NCBI RefSeq assembly: GCF_014647235.1
Contig: NZ_BMOU01000003.1
Coordinates: 248,001 to 312,000 of the forward strand
DNA: 64,000 nt
Origin: Haloarcula pellucida
GTDB lineage: Archaea > Halobacteriota > Halobacteria > Halobacteriales > Haloarculaceae
Direction of reading: 5' to 3'
Positions within the stretch are counted from its first letter, which is position 1, and each line of letters starts with the position of its first letter. Shown piece after piece: positions 54,221 through 62,826 of this stretch. Both the position numbers and the translations under genes were made by a program. The notes under the pieces were generated by a model. That model saw only the letters and a list, made by a program, of their open reading frames with translations. It was not told where the DNA came from and made no database searches.

Positions 54221-57130
54221 ATGGCTGACCTCGAACCCGGAGACACGATTCTCCTCAACGAACAGCCCGCCGAGGTCATCAAGACGTACTCCGTCGGCGA
54301 TCTCGATTATCTCAGAGCCTACGTCGAGGACGTCGGTGTGAAGACCGTCTGCATCGGCGACGTGAGCATCGAGCCGAAGCGAGAACAACTGGGCACACTC
54401 GATACCGCAACTGCCGGGCAACTGCATCCGGATCACGGCGCTGTCTCTGCGGAGTGGTTCGACTTACGCTCGCAGGCCCTCCAGCTCCAGATCGCCCACG
54501 AGCAAGGGCAACTGCTCAGCATCTCCAACTCGTTAGTTCGCCTGGAGCCGTACCAACTGGCCTGCGTCAACTGGGTGATGCAGAAGCTCCGCCAGCGTGC
54601 GCTCATCGCCGACGACGTCGGGCTGGGCAAGACGATCGAGGCGGGACTCGTCCTCAAAGAACTCACTGCACGCAACCGGGCAGATCGGGTGCTGTTCGTC
54701 GTTCCGGCACATCTCCAGAAGAAGTGGGTTCGAGATATGGACCGCTTCTTCGATCTCTCACTGACGCCTGGCGACCGGCAGTGGGTCGAAGGCGAGCGAC
54801 GCCGGCTTGGCGAGGAGGCCAACGTCTGGAATCAGGACCATCAGCAGATGGTTACGAGCATGGCGTTTCTGCGTCAGGAAGAGTTCCGCGACGAGCTCGA
54901 CAATGCGTTCTGGGACGTTGTCGTCGTCGACGAAGCGCACAAGGCGGCCAAGCGCGGCGAGTCCCCGAGCAAGACCTCGAAGATGGTGGAACGTGTCGCC
55001 GACAATTCCGACTCGCTACTCCTCCTCAGTGCGACCCCACACGACGGCAAGGGAGACGCCTTCCGCTCGCTCGTCGAATACATCGACCCGTTCCTCGTCG
55101 CGGAAGATCAGGAACTCTCGAAGGAGGCCGTCGACCGCGTGATGATGCGTCGCGGCAAGCAAACGATCTACGACGACAACGGTGAACGGATTTTCCCGAA
55201 TCGCGAAGTAGGGACGATTCCCGTCGAGCGAACACACGAAGAGCGGCAGTTCTACCAAGCAGTCACCGAGTACGTCAAACACGTCTACAACCGCTCGGAG
55301 CAGCTCAACGAGCCTGCAGTCGGCTTCGCGATGGCGCTGATGCAGAAGCGCCTCGTGAGCAGTATCGGAGCGATCAAAGCCACCCTAAGCCGGCGGCTGG
55401 CGAACCTGGTCGACCAGCAATCCACTGCGACCTCACTCTCCGAAGAGGCCACTGCCTACCTCGAAGGCGAAGACCTCGACGAAGAAGACAAGCGGAAGGC
55501 AGAGGAAGAGCTTGCAGGGCTCACTATCACCGAGAGCGACGCCCAACTCGAAGAGGAGATCGAAACGCTTCGTGACCTCGTCTCCCTCGCCGAAGGAATC
55601 CCGGTTGATTCGAAGGCCCAGAAAGTCCGTCGGTACATCCAGCAACTACTCGAGGAGAACCCGAACGAGAAGGTGCTGCTGTTCACCGAGTACCGGGATA
55701 CGCTCGATTACATTCTCGATCTCGTGAAGGACGAACCGTGGGCCGACGAGATTCTAACTATCCACGGTGACGTCGACAAAGAGGACCGGGCGAAGATCGA
55801 AGACGAGTTCAACCACGGACAGTCTCGACTACTGTTCGCGACTGACGCGGCGAGCGAAGGGATCGACCTCCAGCACAGTTGCCACATCATGGTCAACTAC
55901 GAGCTGCCGTGGAATCCGAACCGGCTCGAACAGCGGATCGGTCGCCTCCACCGGTACGGCCAAGACAAGGAAGTGAAGGTGTGGAACTTCACGTTCGAGG
56001 ATACTCGCGAAGGTGAGATCTTCGAGATGCTCCAGGACAAAGTCGAGACCATCCGGGGGAAGCTCGGAAACACTGCTGACGTCCTCGGGATGCTCGACGA
56101 TATCGACGTGGACTCGCTCATCATGGAGTCCATCCGGAATGACGAACCAGCGAGTGCGACGAAAGCGGAACTCGAAGAACTCATCGACGAACGACAGCGG
56201 ACGCTCCAGGAGTGGTACGAGCGCAGTCTCGTCGACACGAGTACCTTCGACCAGGAGAGCCGGGAGAAGATCCAAGAAGTGATGGATCAATCCGAGGACG
56301 TCTACGGCAGCGAGGCCGACATTCGGGAGTTCTTCGAACGTGGGATCGGGGCACTTGGTGGCGATGTCGAGAAAGCCGGAACGAATCTGTTCCGCGCCGA
56401 GTTACCCGATGAGCTCAGTCGGACTACCGATGGCGAGCCCTATGGTCCGTTCACATTCAATCGCGAGTTCGCGATGGATCACGACGACATCGAATATATC
56501 TCCCCGGATGCACAGCTGGTCCAAGAGTTGATGGAGTGTGTCCTCGACGGCGAACAGGGTGCGGTTGGTCTCAAGATGCTCCCGTTCGTCGACGACCCAG
56601 GGATCACCTACAACTACCGAGTCCGATTTGAGGACGGTACCGGCGACGTGATTCGTGAAGAGATCCTCCCAGTCTTCGTCGATGCAGCACACAACGATCC
56701 CCAAGAGCGTCTCGGACAGCGAGTCGTCGATGGGGATAGCATCAAAGGTTCGCCCGAGGAAGCGCCGATTCGAGTCCTGCTAGAAAACGAGGGTGAGATG
56801 CGGTCGTCTGCCGACCGATACATTAGTCAACGAGTCGAGTCACGTCGGGACGAACTCCAGAAACGGAGGCGTGAAGAGACACAGCAAGAACTTGCAGATC
56901 TTGAAGCATATGCGGAATCCGAACGGGAACGGATCGAGACGTTTATCGCCGATTATGAGCGGAAGGCAGAAGCTGGGACTGACATGGATATCGCAATTAG
57001 AAGACAGCGGGATCGACTCTCGAAGCTCGAAGATCGTATCGAGCGACGCCGACAGGAGTTACAACGTAAAGCACAGGTCATCTCGCTTGCTCCTGAGATC
57101 GAGAACCTTTGCTTAACTCTCTCGATATAA
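54221..57130 (+). CDS. brxHII: SNF2-family helicase of BREX (BrxHII-like)
   Basis: A 969-residue superfamily 2 ATPase related to RapA/SNF2. The order is: SH3-like N-terminal domain, Walker A DDVGLGKTIEAG (about residues 128-140), DEAH box VVVDEAHKAA (D237), SATPHDGK, then motif V FATDAASEGIDLQ and motif VI RIGRLHRYGQ. A long coiled-coil tail with many Arg/Glu follows (about 850-960). In type 5 BREX a helicase takes the place of the Lon-like protease of type 1. It closes the operon. Confidence 0.87.
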   Translation: MADLEPGDTILLNEQPAEVIKTYSVGDLDYLRAYVEDVGVKTVCIGDVSIEPKREQLGTLDTATAGQLHPDHGAVSAEWFDLRSQALQLQIAHEQGQLLSISNSLVRLEPYQLACVNWVMQKLRQRALIADDVGLGKTIEAGLVLKELTARNRADRVLFVVPAHLQKKWVRDMDRFFDLSLTPGDRQWVEGERRRLGEEANVWNQDHQQMVTSMAFLRQEEFRDELDNAFWDVVVVDEAHKAAKRGESPSKTSKMVERVADNSDSLLLLSATPHDGKGDAFRSLVEYIDPFLVAEDQELSKEAVDRVMMRRGKQTIYDDNGERIFPNREVGTIPVERTHEERQFYQAVTEYVKHVYNRSEQLNEPAVGFAMALMQKRLVSSIGAIKATLSRRLANLVDQQSTATSLSEEATAYLEGEDLDEEDKRKAEEELAGLTITESDAQLEEEIETLRDLVSLAEGIPVDSKAQKVRRYIQQLLEENPNEKVLLFTEYRDTLDYILDLVKDEPWADEILTIHGDVDKEDRAKIEDEFNHGQSRLLFATDAASEGIDLQHSCHIMVNYELPWNPNRLEQRIGRLHRYGQDKEVKVWNFTFEDTREGEIFEMLQDKVETIRGKLGNTADVLGMLDDIDVDSLIMESIRNDEPASATKAELEELIDERQRTLQEWYERSLVDTSTFDQESREKIQEVMDQSEDVYGSEADIREFFERGIGALGGDVEKAGTNLFRAELPDELSRTTDGEPYGPFTFNREFAMDHDDIEYISPDAQLVQELMECVLDGEQGAVGLKMLPFVDDPGITYNYRVRFEDGTGDVIREEILPVFVDAAHNDPQERLGQRVVDGDSIKGSPEEAPIRVLLENEGEMRSSADRYISQRVESRRDELQKRRREETQQELADLEAYAESERERIETFIADYERKAEAGTDMDIAIRRQRDRLSKLEDRIERRRQELQRKAQVISLAPEIENLCLTLSI

Positions 57131-57139
57131 CCGAATCCC

Positions 57140-57690
57140 CGATCGGCTTTCGAAGGACTGCATCCGGGCGTCGAGCAGGCCCATCACTTCGACGTGGCTG
57201 CCGGCAGCGCTCTGCGGGATTCGAACCGGCCCACCATCGAAGGCGCGAGTGAACAGTGCCAACGGAGAGAGGTCGCTATTGACCGCCTCCAGCGCCTCGA
57301 ACGAGGAGCGGACCTCGTCCACGGGGTCGTAGGCCCGCTGTTCGACGGTTCGGTCGGCGCCGCTGGCATAATCCTCGGTCGCCGCTCCAGGTCGAACCGG
57401 TCGTCTAACAGCCGTCGGAGCGTCTCGGTCGCATTTTCGACGTCGCCCGTTCGGAGCGACTCCAGTGTAGCCAGCAGGTCCTCGATCAGCGTCGCCGCCT
57501 CTTCGTCGATATCATCGAGCAGGGGCGAAATCGAAACCGTGTCCAGCCGGTGGGCGGCAGCCGTGATGGCGTTGGCTTGGTCGGCATCGACGGTAGCTGC
57601 CGCAATAGGCTCATCGAGAGCTGAGCTCTCGAATTCCGACGCCGGCGTCGTCAAAGAGCGAGAACCGGCTGTGCGATCTCCGTTCCGTCC
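57140..57690 (-). pseudogene. Decayed addB-like gene fragment
   Basis: Segments in shifting minus-strand frames match the intact AddB-like protein (28158-31346) in order. These are SRFSLFDDAG, then ALDEPIAAATVDA, then (after a deletion) NAITAAAHRLDTVSISPLLDDIDEEA...LRTGDVENATETLRRLL, then DEVRSSFEALEAVNSDLSPLALFTRAFDG...HVEVMGLLDARMQSFE. Identity is moderate, so it derives from a different lineage of the gene. It lies in the same orientation as the intact copy, so addB-type sequence brackets the BREX operon. Confidence 0.78.
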
Positions 57691-57954
57691 ACGCAGACCG
57701 GGGCATGTTCGTTTCCGATGTAGATGCACGGCTGGTTCCAGTCGTTGACGCCGACCCAGAATCCCGTTGATGTCGAAGAGCGCGTTGCTGATGAGGTCTA
57801 TGTTGCCGTCGATAGTGAATATCTTGGGAGTCTCGCGTCCGTGAGCGCACTCGCGTCGCTCCTCAGTCGGGCTGTCCTGAATTGCTGCACACAATTCTCC
57901 ACCACCAGCTGCGTCCGGAACGGCCTCGCAGTAGTTGATGTCGATGTACGCCAT
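57671..57954 (-). pseudogene. Frameshifted small Cys-containing protein gene
   Basis: ATG 57954 opens MAYIDINYCEAVPDAAGGGE...RECAHGRETPKIFTIDGN. Near 57765 the sensible sequence moves one frame: FWVGVNDWNQPCIYIGNEHAPVCVDG. It then ends at the junction with the addB fragment. The start overlaps the stop of the gene before it (TAATG). No family is recognised. Two frames joined would give about 95 residues with several cysteines. Confidence 0.5.
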
Positions 57955-58438
57955 TAGTGTTCACCTCCGTCGACTTCGGCGTCTCCCGGAACTGTTCGTT
58001 CGTCCACTTGTTTCGGTTCGAACGCTTTGTGCGATGGGGGAATTTTCAGTTCGTACACGAGACCATCTCGCCAGAACTGGACCCGGTTCCCCTTCTTCCA
58101 GGTTACGTTAAGAACGCCCGCTACCGAGGCCGACGTTACTGGTATATCGCGTCTGGATTCGACGTGAGAGAGTCCACGCCGTCTGCAACGTACAGTTCCA
58201 GTCCGTCACTAAACACGGACGTCGAGAAGGCAATCCGATTGTGGTGTGGATGCTCCGAGGCCGATTCGGGCGAATCGACGACTATCTCGGAAAGCGGAGC
58301 GTCACTTAGGTCTCCCTCGTCGACTGTTGGGTAGCTTTCTTTCGCGCTTACTGTTAGCGGAAGGATAGTCAACGCCGATGCCGCACCAACATTCTTGAGG
58401 ACTGTGCGTCTGTCCAGTGGGCCATTTCGATCGGTCAT
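57954..58438 (-). pseudogene. Frameshifted Tat-secreted protein gene
   Basis: ATG 58438 begins with a twin-arginine signal (LDRRTVLKNVGAASALTILPLTVSA) and a secreted-looking domain (…SEIVVDSPESASEHPHHN…, …SVFSDGLELYVADG…) that stops at 58136. The adjacent frame continues with TSASVAGVLNVTWKKGNRVQFWRDG to TAA 57954. One frameshift near 58140 would restore about 160 residues. The family is unknown. It is coupled to the next gene by TAATG. Confidence 0.55.
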
Positions 58439-58640
58439 TGAGTTCGAACCAGACCTACTTAAATTAATAATATCGACAATTGAATACCATTCATAAATAA
58501 TATTAATTCTGTAACTATTTATTGTAATAGTAAATCCGGTATAGTAAGATTCTCTTGTCTGTGACGAGAACCGACAGTTATGGTTTCGGTTTTTGACGCG
58601 ATAGCGTCGTTTTAGTTTACGATACGTCGCCTTCGGAGTA

Positions 58641-58925
58641 GTGTTCCTGGTCCTCGGATACGCAATTAGAGAACAGAAAGTACCGTCCCGGGTATTCGAG
58701 ATCGAATTCGTACCGCACAGGACCGTCATAACCGGAGAGAAAGGTCAGCAAAGAGAGGAGAAGATAATCGGGAACCTATTGATCCATTGGGGGATTATAT
58801 CGTTTCTGTTCGTGGTTATTAACGAAGCCATCGACCAGGTAGTCGTTCTGATTCAGATACTAGTCGTCGTCGCCGGACTCGACGGGCTTCGGGCGATATT
58901 GAAGATCCGTTTGACGGCTGAGTAA
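58641..58925 (+). CDS. Hypothetical two-helix membrane protein, possibly truncated
   Basis: The frame is open from about 58597 and the first usable start is GTG 58641. It has one hydrophobic segment at the front (VFLVLGYAI, preceded in frame by YVAFGV) and another pair near WGIISFLFVVINEAI / VVVLIQILVVVAGL. No recognised family. The loss of the first half-helix before the start codon suggests 5' truncation. It lies among decayed genes and AT-rich DNA (58441-58600). Confidence 0.35.
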   Translation: MFLVLGYAIREQKVPSRVFEIEFVPHRTVITGEKGQQREEKIIGNLLIHWGIISFLFVVINEAIDQVVVLIQILVVVAGLDGLRAILKIRLTAE

Positions 58926-58987
58926 TCCGTCAGGCTATCTGTCCTGTCTGACAGTTCCTTGTTGAATCCGGTGTAGCGGTCACTGTT

Positions 58988-59060
58988 TGATCGAACGCTC
59001 GAGGTTGTAAACGGCGACTGTGAGCCCCAGTTCGCGGAATTCTCGGAACCAGGCGCGTGG
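58988..59060 (-). pseudogene. IS5-type transposase C-terminal remnant
   Basis: The minus strand reads AWFREFRELGLTVAVYNLERSIKQ and then stops, which resembles the conserved tail of haloarchaeal IS5-family transposases (WFREFREL...YNIERSI). Everything upstream is replaced by the IS1595 fragment. Confidence 0.55.
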
Positions 59061-59448
59061 CCGTGGTTCCTACGATGGCGACAAGCCATCCGTGTTCATT
59101 CTCGCTGACCGAGGTACTGGACAGCGGTACGTGATCCCGGCGAAAGCCGCAGACGAATCGACGATTCGACTCCTGTTGGTCGACCGCCAGCAGGAGTCGT
59201 TCACCGTCTATACCGACGGCTTTCGAGCGTACGAACCGCTCGAAGAAGACGACGCATTCACCCGCGAGTACGTCGTCCACGGTGACGGTGAATACGCCGA
59301 CGCCGAGATGCACGTCAACAGCTGCGAGAGCCACGTGTCGCTGACGCGACGGTGGCTCTCACCCCATCAAGGTATCTCGAAGGACAAGCTGACACAGTAT
59401 CTCAGAGCGTTCCAACTCCGGCGGAAGCTGTACCGAAAACCGGGATGA
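59061..59448 (+). pseudogene. IS1595 (ISXO2-like) transposase, 3' half only
   Basis: The frame encodes the DDE half of an ISXO2-type transposase (TVYTDGFRAYEPL, YVVHGDGEYAD, VNSCESHVSLTRRWLSPHQGISKDKLTQYL, FQLRRKLYRKPG). The N-terminal zinc-ribbon half is absent, so this is an inactive fragment. Confidence 0.75.
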
Positions 59449-59496
59449 GACGCACTCAAACACGATGTTCGACCGCCGCTCTGAAATCAACAATGT

Positions 59497-59555
59497 GCTA
59501 CGCATGAGCGTAGCTCGTAAAATACACGCCCCGTCACGGGGTTAACGGTTGGTGC
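59497..59555. repeat. Two small hairpins after the IS1595 remnant
   Basis: GCTACGC-atga-GCGTAGC (59497-59514) and CCCCG-tca-CGGGG (about 59530-59542). They may be IS-end palindromes or terminators. The region to 59609 holds no gene. Confidence 0.4.
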
Positions 59556-59609
59556 CGCAACGGCGGGCGTTGGGGTGTGGTGTATCGGCTGGAACAGCAA
59601 CTGCTGCGG

Positions 59610-59963
59610 TCATCCGGTACGTTCGAGCTGTGTTCGCCGTCGATCGAATTCGTCGTCCGAGAGCTCACCGCGGGCGTAGCGCTCACGGAGAACCGACAGC
59701 GATTGCTCTTCGTTTCCACCGGATCCTCGGTCGAGGAGCGCATAGACGAGGTAGAGGGGGACGGCGACGAGGAGCCCCATCCAGAGGACTCCCCAGAGGC
59801 CCATCGTTCCGCCGAAGAGGCCCCAGTCGCCGCCCATCATACCGCCGCCGTAGCTCCCACCGCCGTGGGCAGCAGCCGTTCCAGTCGCCGCGACCAGCAG
59901 CGGGACGGCGAGTATCGCGAGTCGACGAGCAGTGCGTCCGATGTGAGTGGTGAGTTGCGTCAT
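59610..59963 (-). CDS. SHOCT-domain membrane protein
   Basis: A 117-residue protein with a signal/first membrane segment (LAILAVPLLVAATGTAAAHG), a Gly/Met-rich loop (GGGSYGGGMMGGDWG), a second membrane segment (LWGVLWMGLLVAVPLYLVYALL) and a C-terminal SHOCT domain (SLSVLRERYARGELSDDEFDRRRTQL). SHOCT is a short oligomerisation motif often fused to membrane anchors. The Met- and His-rich loop and the next genes suggest a link to copper, but no function is known. Confidence 0.85.
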   Translation of the reverse strand: MTQLTTHIGRTARRLAILAVPLLVAATGTAAAHGGGSYGGGMMGGDWGLFGGTMGLWGVLWMGLLVAVPLYLVYALLDRGSGGNEEQSLSVLRERYARGELSDDEFDRRRTQLERTG

Positions 59964-60020
59964 TATCCTGCGTTGGTGAATCGTGGTGTTCAGTTGGAGC
60001 GATCGAAACGGTCAGGGCCG

Positions 60021-60341
60021 TCAGCAGTGGCCCTGCCCGTACATCCCGCCGTTGTAGTCGTCGTTAGCCCCGTCGTGGTATTCCTCGCCAGCCATATCTT
60101 GGGCCATCTCGTCGACGGTCACACCCATGTGTGACTCCATCCACTCGACGCTACCCGGACCCATGTGTTCGGTCATCTGTGCCTCCATCCAAGTGGCCCA
60201 TCCATCTGCGGTGGCATTGTCCGTGGGCGCGTCGTCAGCGGTCGTGTCGGTGCCGTGTGCGCTGACCACGGGCGCGGCGAACGCGAGTCCGACGATCGCG
60301 AGCGCCACGAGCAGCCAGCGGCCGAGTGTGAAGTTGGTCAT
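60021..60341 (-). CDS. Secreted Met/His-rich small protein, probably metal-related
   Basis: A 106-residue protein with a Sec-type signal (WLLVALAIVGLAFAAPVVSAHG). The mature part is rich in Met, His and acidic residues (WMEAQMTEHMGPGSVEWMESHMGVTVDEMAQDM, C-terminal GGMYGQGHC). Such compositions bind Cu(I)/Cu(II) in other proteins. Binding is inferred. A ribosome-binding GGAGAAAG precedes the ATG. It sits between the SHOCT gene and the multicopper oxidase gene on the same strand. Confidence 0.75.
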   Translation of the reverse strand: MTNFTLGRWLLVALAIVGLAFAAPVVSAHGTDTTADDAPTDNATADGWATWMEAQMTEHMGPGSVEWMESHMGVTVDEMAQDMAGEEYHDGANDDYNGGMYGQGHC

Positions 60342-60574
60342 TGTCTTTCTCCTCGGTTACTCGTAGGACTGCTCGGGAGTTATCAACGTGGGTGTGAATC
60401 CACACAGGAGATCGTTCGAGAACGTGTATAGGGCGCTCTAAACGTTTTTCAGGAATAGAATCGTTCATCCGGCTCGCATTCGCTGGGGTGGCCCCTCAAT
60501 CCTTCCTCTCCCGGACAGGGCCAAGACCACACGAACGATAGTATGAACGATCCGAAACCGGCTCTTCAACCAGA
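60342..60574. promoter_or_regulatory. Promoter region of the Met/His-rich protein gene
   Basis: GTGTG-aatc-CACAC (60392-60405) is a small perfect inverted repeat about 50 nt before the ATG, and TTGATAAC nearby may be the TATA box. Nothing else is recognised up to the multicopper oxidase stop at 60575. Confidence 0.4.
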
Positions 60575-61981
60575 TCATTCGACGTATTTCACGACACGCG
60601 CCATCCCCGCATCGAGATGATACAGGTTGTGACAGTGGAACAACCACCGGCCGGGGTTGTCGGCGTGGAAGTCAATCGTCACCTGCCCTCTATGCCCGGG
60701 CACGATAACCGTGTCTTTGATCGCGTTGCCGACTTGGAAGAAGTGGCCGTGAAGGTGCATCGGGTGAACGACCGGACTCTGATTGGTCATCCGAATTCGG
60801 ACGTGTTCGTCGGGCCGGACCTGGAGCGGGTCGGCGTCCGGGTAGGCCTGCCCGTCTATCGTCCACGTGTAGGACTGGCCTCTGCCGCGGGAGAGCGTCA
60901 GATCGAACGTTCGATCCGGATCTCCACTCACCCCGTCGAGTGAGGAGATCGCCCGCAAGTCTCCGTACTGCAGTCGGTTACTGGCCGACGACGGACGCTG
61001 TGGGCTCCCCCCGCCCGCTGACTCGTACTCGACGACAGCCCTGGCTGGTGGTTCGTTTCCATCGAGCGCATCCGCTTGAACGGCCCACGTGCCCGGGTTC
61101 GTCGTCTCAATCACGACGTCGTAGCGCTCACCGGCCCCAAAGACGAACGAGTCCACGTCGACGGGTTCGACAGGTCGACCATCGGCGTGGGTCACTGTCA
61201 TCTCGTGGCCTGCGATTCGTACACCGAAGACTGTCGCGCTCCCGGCGTTCACGAACCGGAGGCGCACCCGCTCCCCTTCTGCCACTCCGAACGTCGGTGG
61301 ATCCGCTGGAAGCCGACCGTTTAGCAGGAGACCCTCGTACGGTGGACGAACGTCACCCATCATCCCACCTCCCCCACCCCTGCCGCCGCCGGAGGGGAGT
61401 TCCGGCTCTCCAGGGAGGTAATCGTCGACGACGACGACGTACTCGCGGTCGTACTCGACGTGTGGCTCACGCTCTTCGACGATCAGTGGCCCGAGCAATC
61501 CCCGGTCGAGTTGGAGGCCGACGTGGCTGTGATAGAAGTACGTGCCAGCGGGTTCGGCACGAAACGTGTACGTGAACGTCTCACCGGAGGCGATGGGTTC
61601 TTGCGTCACGTTTGGCACGCCGTCGACCGGGTTCGGAACGGGAACCCCGTGCCAGTGAATCGTCGTCTCTTCTTGAAGGTCGTTGGTCAACTCGACGCTG
61701 AGTACGTCACCCTCCTGAACGCGTAATTCCGGTCCCGGAAATTGACCCTCGTACATCCAGTTCGTCGTCGAAGTCTCGGGGGCTGGCCGAATCGTCCCGG
61801 ACCCAGCGGTAAGGCTGACGGAGCTATCTGGCTCGGACGTGACTGTCGAGCGTGGCGTTACCTCACGACCACCGTCATCGCCGGTGCCCGGTAGCTGACC
61901 GGCACAGCCCGCGAGCGCTCCGAGAGTAGATGCGCCCGTCAACTGGAGAAGCCTGCGACGGGAGAATCCTGTGGAGGTCAT
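60575..61981 (-). CDS. Multicopper oxidase (laccase-type) lipoprotein
   Basis: A 468-residue enzyme with a Tat lipoprotein signal (SRRRLLQLTGASTLGALAGC, Cys26). Copper ligands are all visible: HWHG and HSHVG in the first cupredoxin domain, HPMHLHGHFFQ and HCHNLYHLDAGM in the last. M after HLDAG is the probable axial ligand of the type 1 site. It oxidises phenols or Cu(I) outside the cell and could complement the CopB pump in copper tolerance. A TATA box (CCTATACTCG, minus strand, 62003-62012) lies about 25 nt before the ATG. Confidence 0.92.
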   Translation of the reverse strand: MTSTGFSRRRLLQLTGASTLGALAGCAGQLPGTGDDGGREVTPRSTVTSEPDSSVSLTAGSGTIRPAPETSTTNWMYEGQFPGPELRVQEGDVLSVELTNDLQEETTIHWHGVPVPNPVDGVPNVTQEPIASGETFTYTFRAEPAGTYFYHSHVGLQLDRGLLGPLIVEEREPHVEYDREYVVVVDDYLPGEPELPSGGGRGGGGGMMGDVRPPYEGLLLNGRLPADPPTFGVAEGERVRLRFVNAGSATVFGVRIAGHEMTVTHADGRPVEPVDVDSFVFGAGERYDVVIETTNPGTWAVQADALDGNEPPARAVVEYESAGGGSPQRPSSASNRLQYGDLRAISSLDGVSGDPDRTFDLTLSRGRGQSYTWTIDGQAYPDADPLQVRPDEHVRIRMTNQSPVVHPMHLHGHFFQVGNAIKDTVIVPGHRGQVTIDFHADNPGRWLFHCHNLYHLDAGMARVVKYVE

Positions 61982-62103
61982 TTCCCGTGTTTTCGTACTC
62001 AGCGAGTATAGGCCTCGCGCTGAAGGAGGGTCATACGACCATCGCTCGGTTCGATTTCAGCACCCGGTGAATGGTTCTGTATCGGCGGAAATGGCCCGCT
62101 AGT

Positions 62104-62694
62104 TCACCTACTTCTCTCTTGTAGGTCGTCACTCGGATAGATACGATACGTCCGCCCTTGGCGCTCGCGGTACAGCAGGCCGCGTTTCTCGAGGGCACTA
62201 ACCGTCTGGCTCACCTTGCTCTTCGAGAAGTCCGAGCGATCCCGTAATTCGATCTGCGTGATGCCGGGCGAGGAAAGGACCGGTTCGAGGATGCGGCGTT
62301 CATCATCTGGCAAGAGGTCCAACACGCGAGCCTGTGGCTGAGACTCTGGATTGATGGCCCCATCTGGTTGTGTGGCCTCCTCCGGTGATTCGGCGATCTC
62401 GGGGTCGGTCGGGTTCGCCATTTCATTCTGTGAGCGGACGGTTACGTCTGTGCTAGTGAGGTCGTCACGGATCGCGAGATACCCTCCACCGATGACAGCC
62501 GAGATGAGGAAGGTACCGAGGACGTACCAGAGCGGGTTCGTTCCGTGAACCGCCCCCATCGACGTGCCCATCATCGACCCCATCTGGTCGAAGGCCTGCT
62601 GTTGCTGGTACGCTTGCCAGCTGAGTGCTCCGCCGACGATGAGGACGGCAGCGACGAGAAGCCCGACCACTGTATCGGCTCGCTGTCGGTTCAT
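62104..62694 (-). CDS. Membrane-anchored winged-helix regulator
   Basis: A 196-residue protein with two N-terminal membrane helices (VVGLLVAAVLIVGGALSW and WYVLGTFLISAVIGGGYLAI) separated by a Met-rich loop (FDQMGSMMGTSMGAVHG). A long acidic linker and a C-terminal MarR-like winged HTH (LSSPGITQIELRDRSDFSKSKVSQTVSALEKRGLLYRERQGRTYRIYP) follow. It looks like a one-component sensor, with the loop outside the cell possibly sensing copper and the HTH binding DNA inside. ATG 62694 is preferred (GAGGTGG just upstream) over GTG 62703. It is downstream of the permease gene on the same strand. Confidence 0.8.
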   Translation of the reverse strand: MNRQRADTVVGLLVAAVLIVGGALSWQAYQQQQAFDQMGSMMGTSMGAVHGTNPLWYVLGTFLISAVIGGGYLAIRDDLTSTDVTVRSQNEMANPTDPEIAESPEEATQPDGAINPESQPQARVLDLLPDDERRILEPVLSSPGITQIELRDRSDFSKSKVSQTVSALEKRGLLYRERQGRTYRIYPSDDLQERSR

Positions 62695-62826
62695 CCATCC
62701 CACCTCGACCTGCCGTTATGCTTGTTCATGCCTGAGAGTTGGCGAGACATCGGTGTACCAGTTGTGATTGGGCGGGACAAGACTCGGGACTGCCTGGCCG
62801 CGACCCTTGGAATCAAGCCGTGGCGT

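Noticed and set aside
57113-57322. Intact small gene with start DEVRSSFEALEAV
   Set aside because: It is only a slice of the decayed addB-like sequence. Its last residues are not homologous and overlap the helicase stop.
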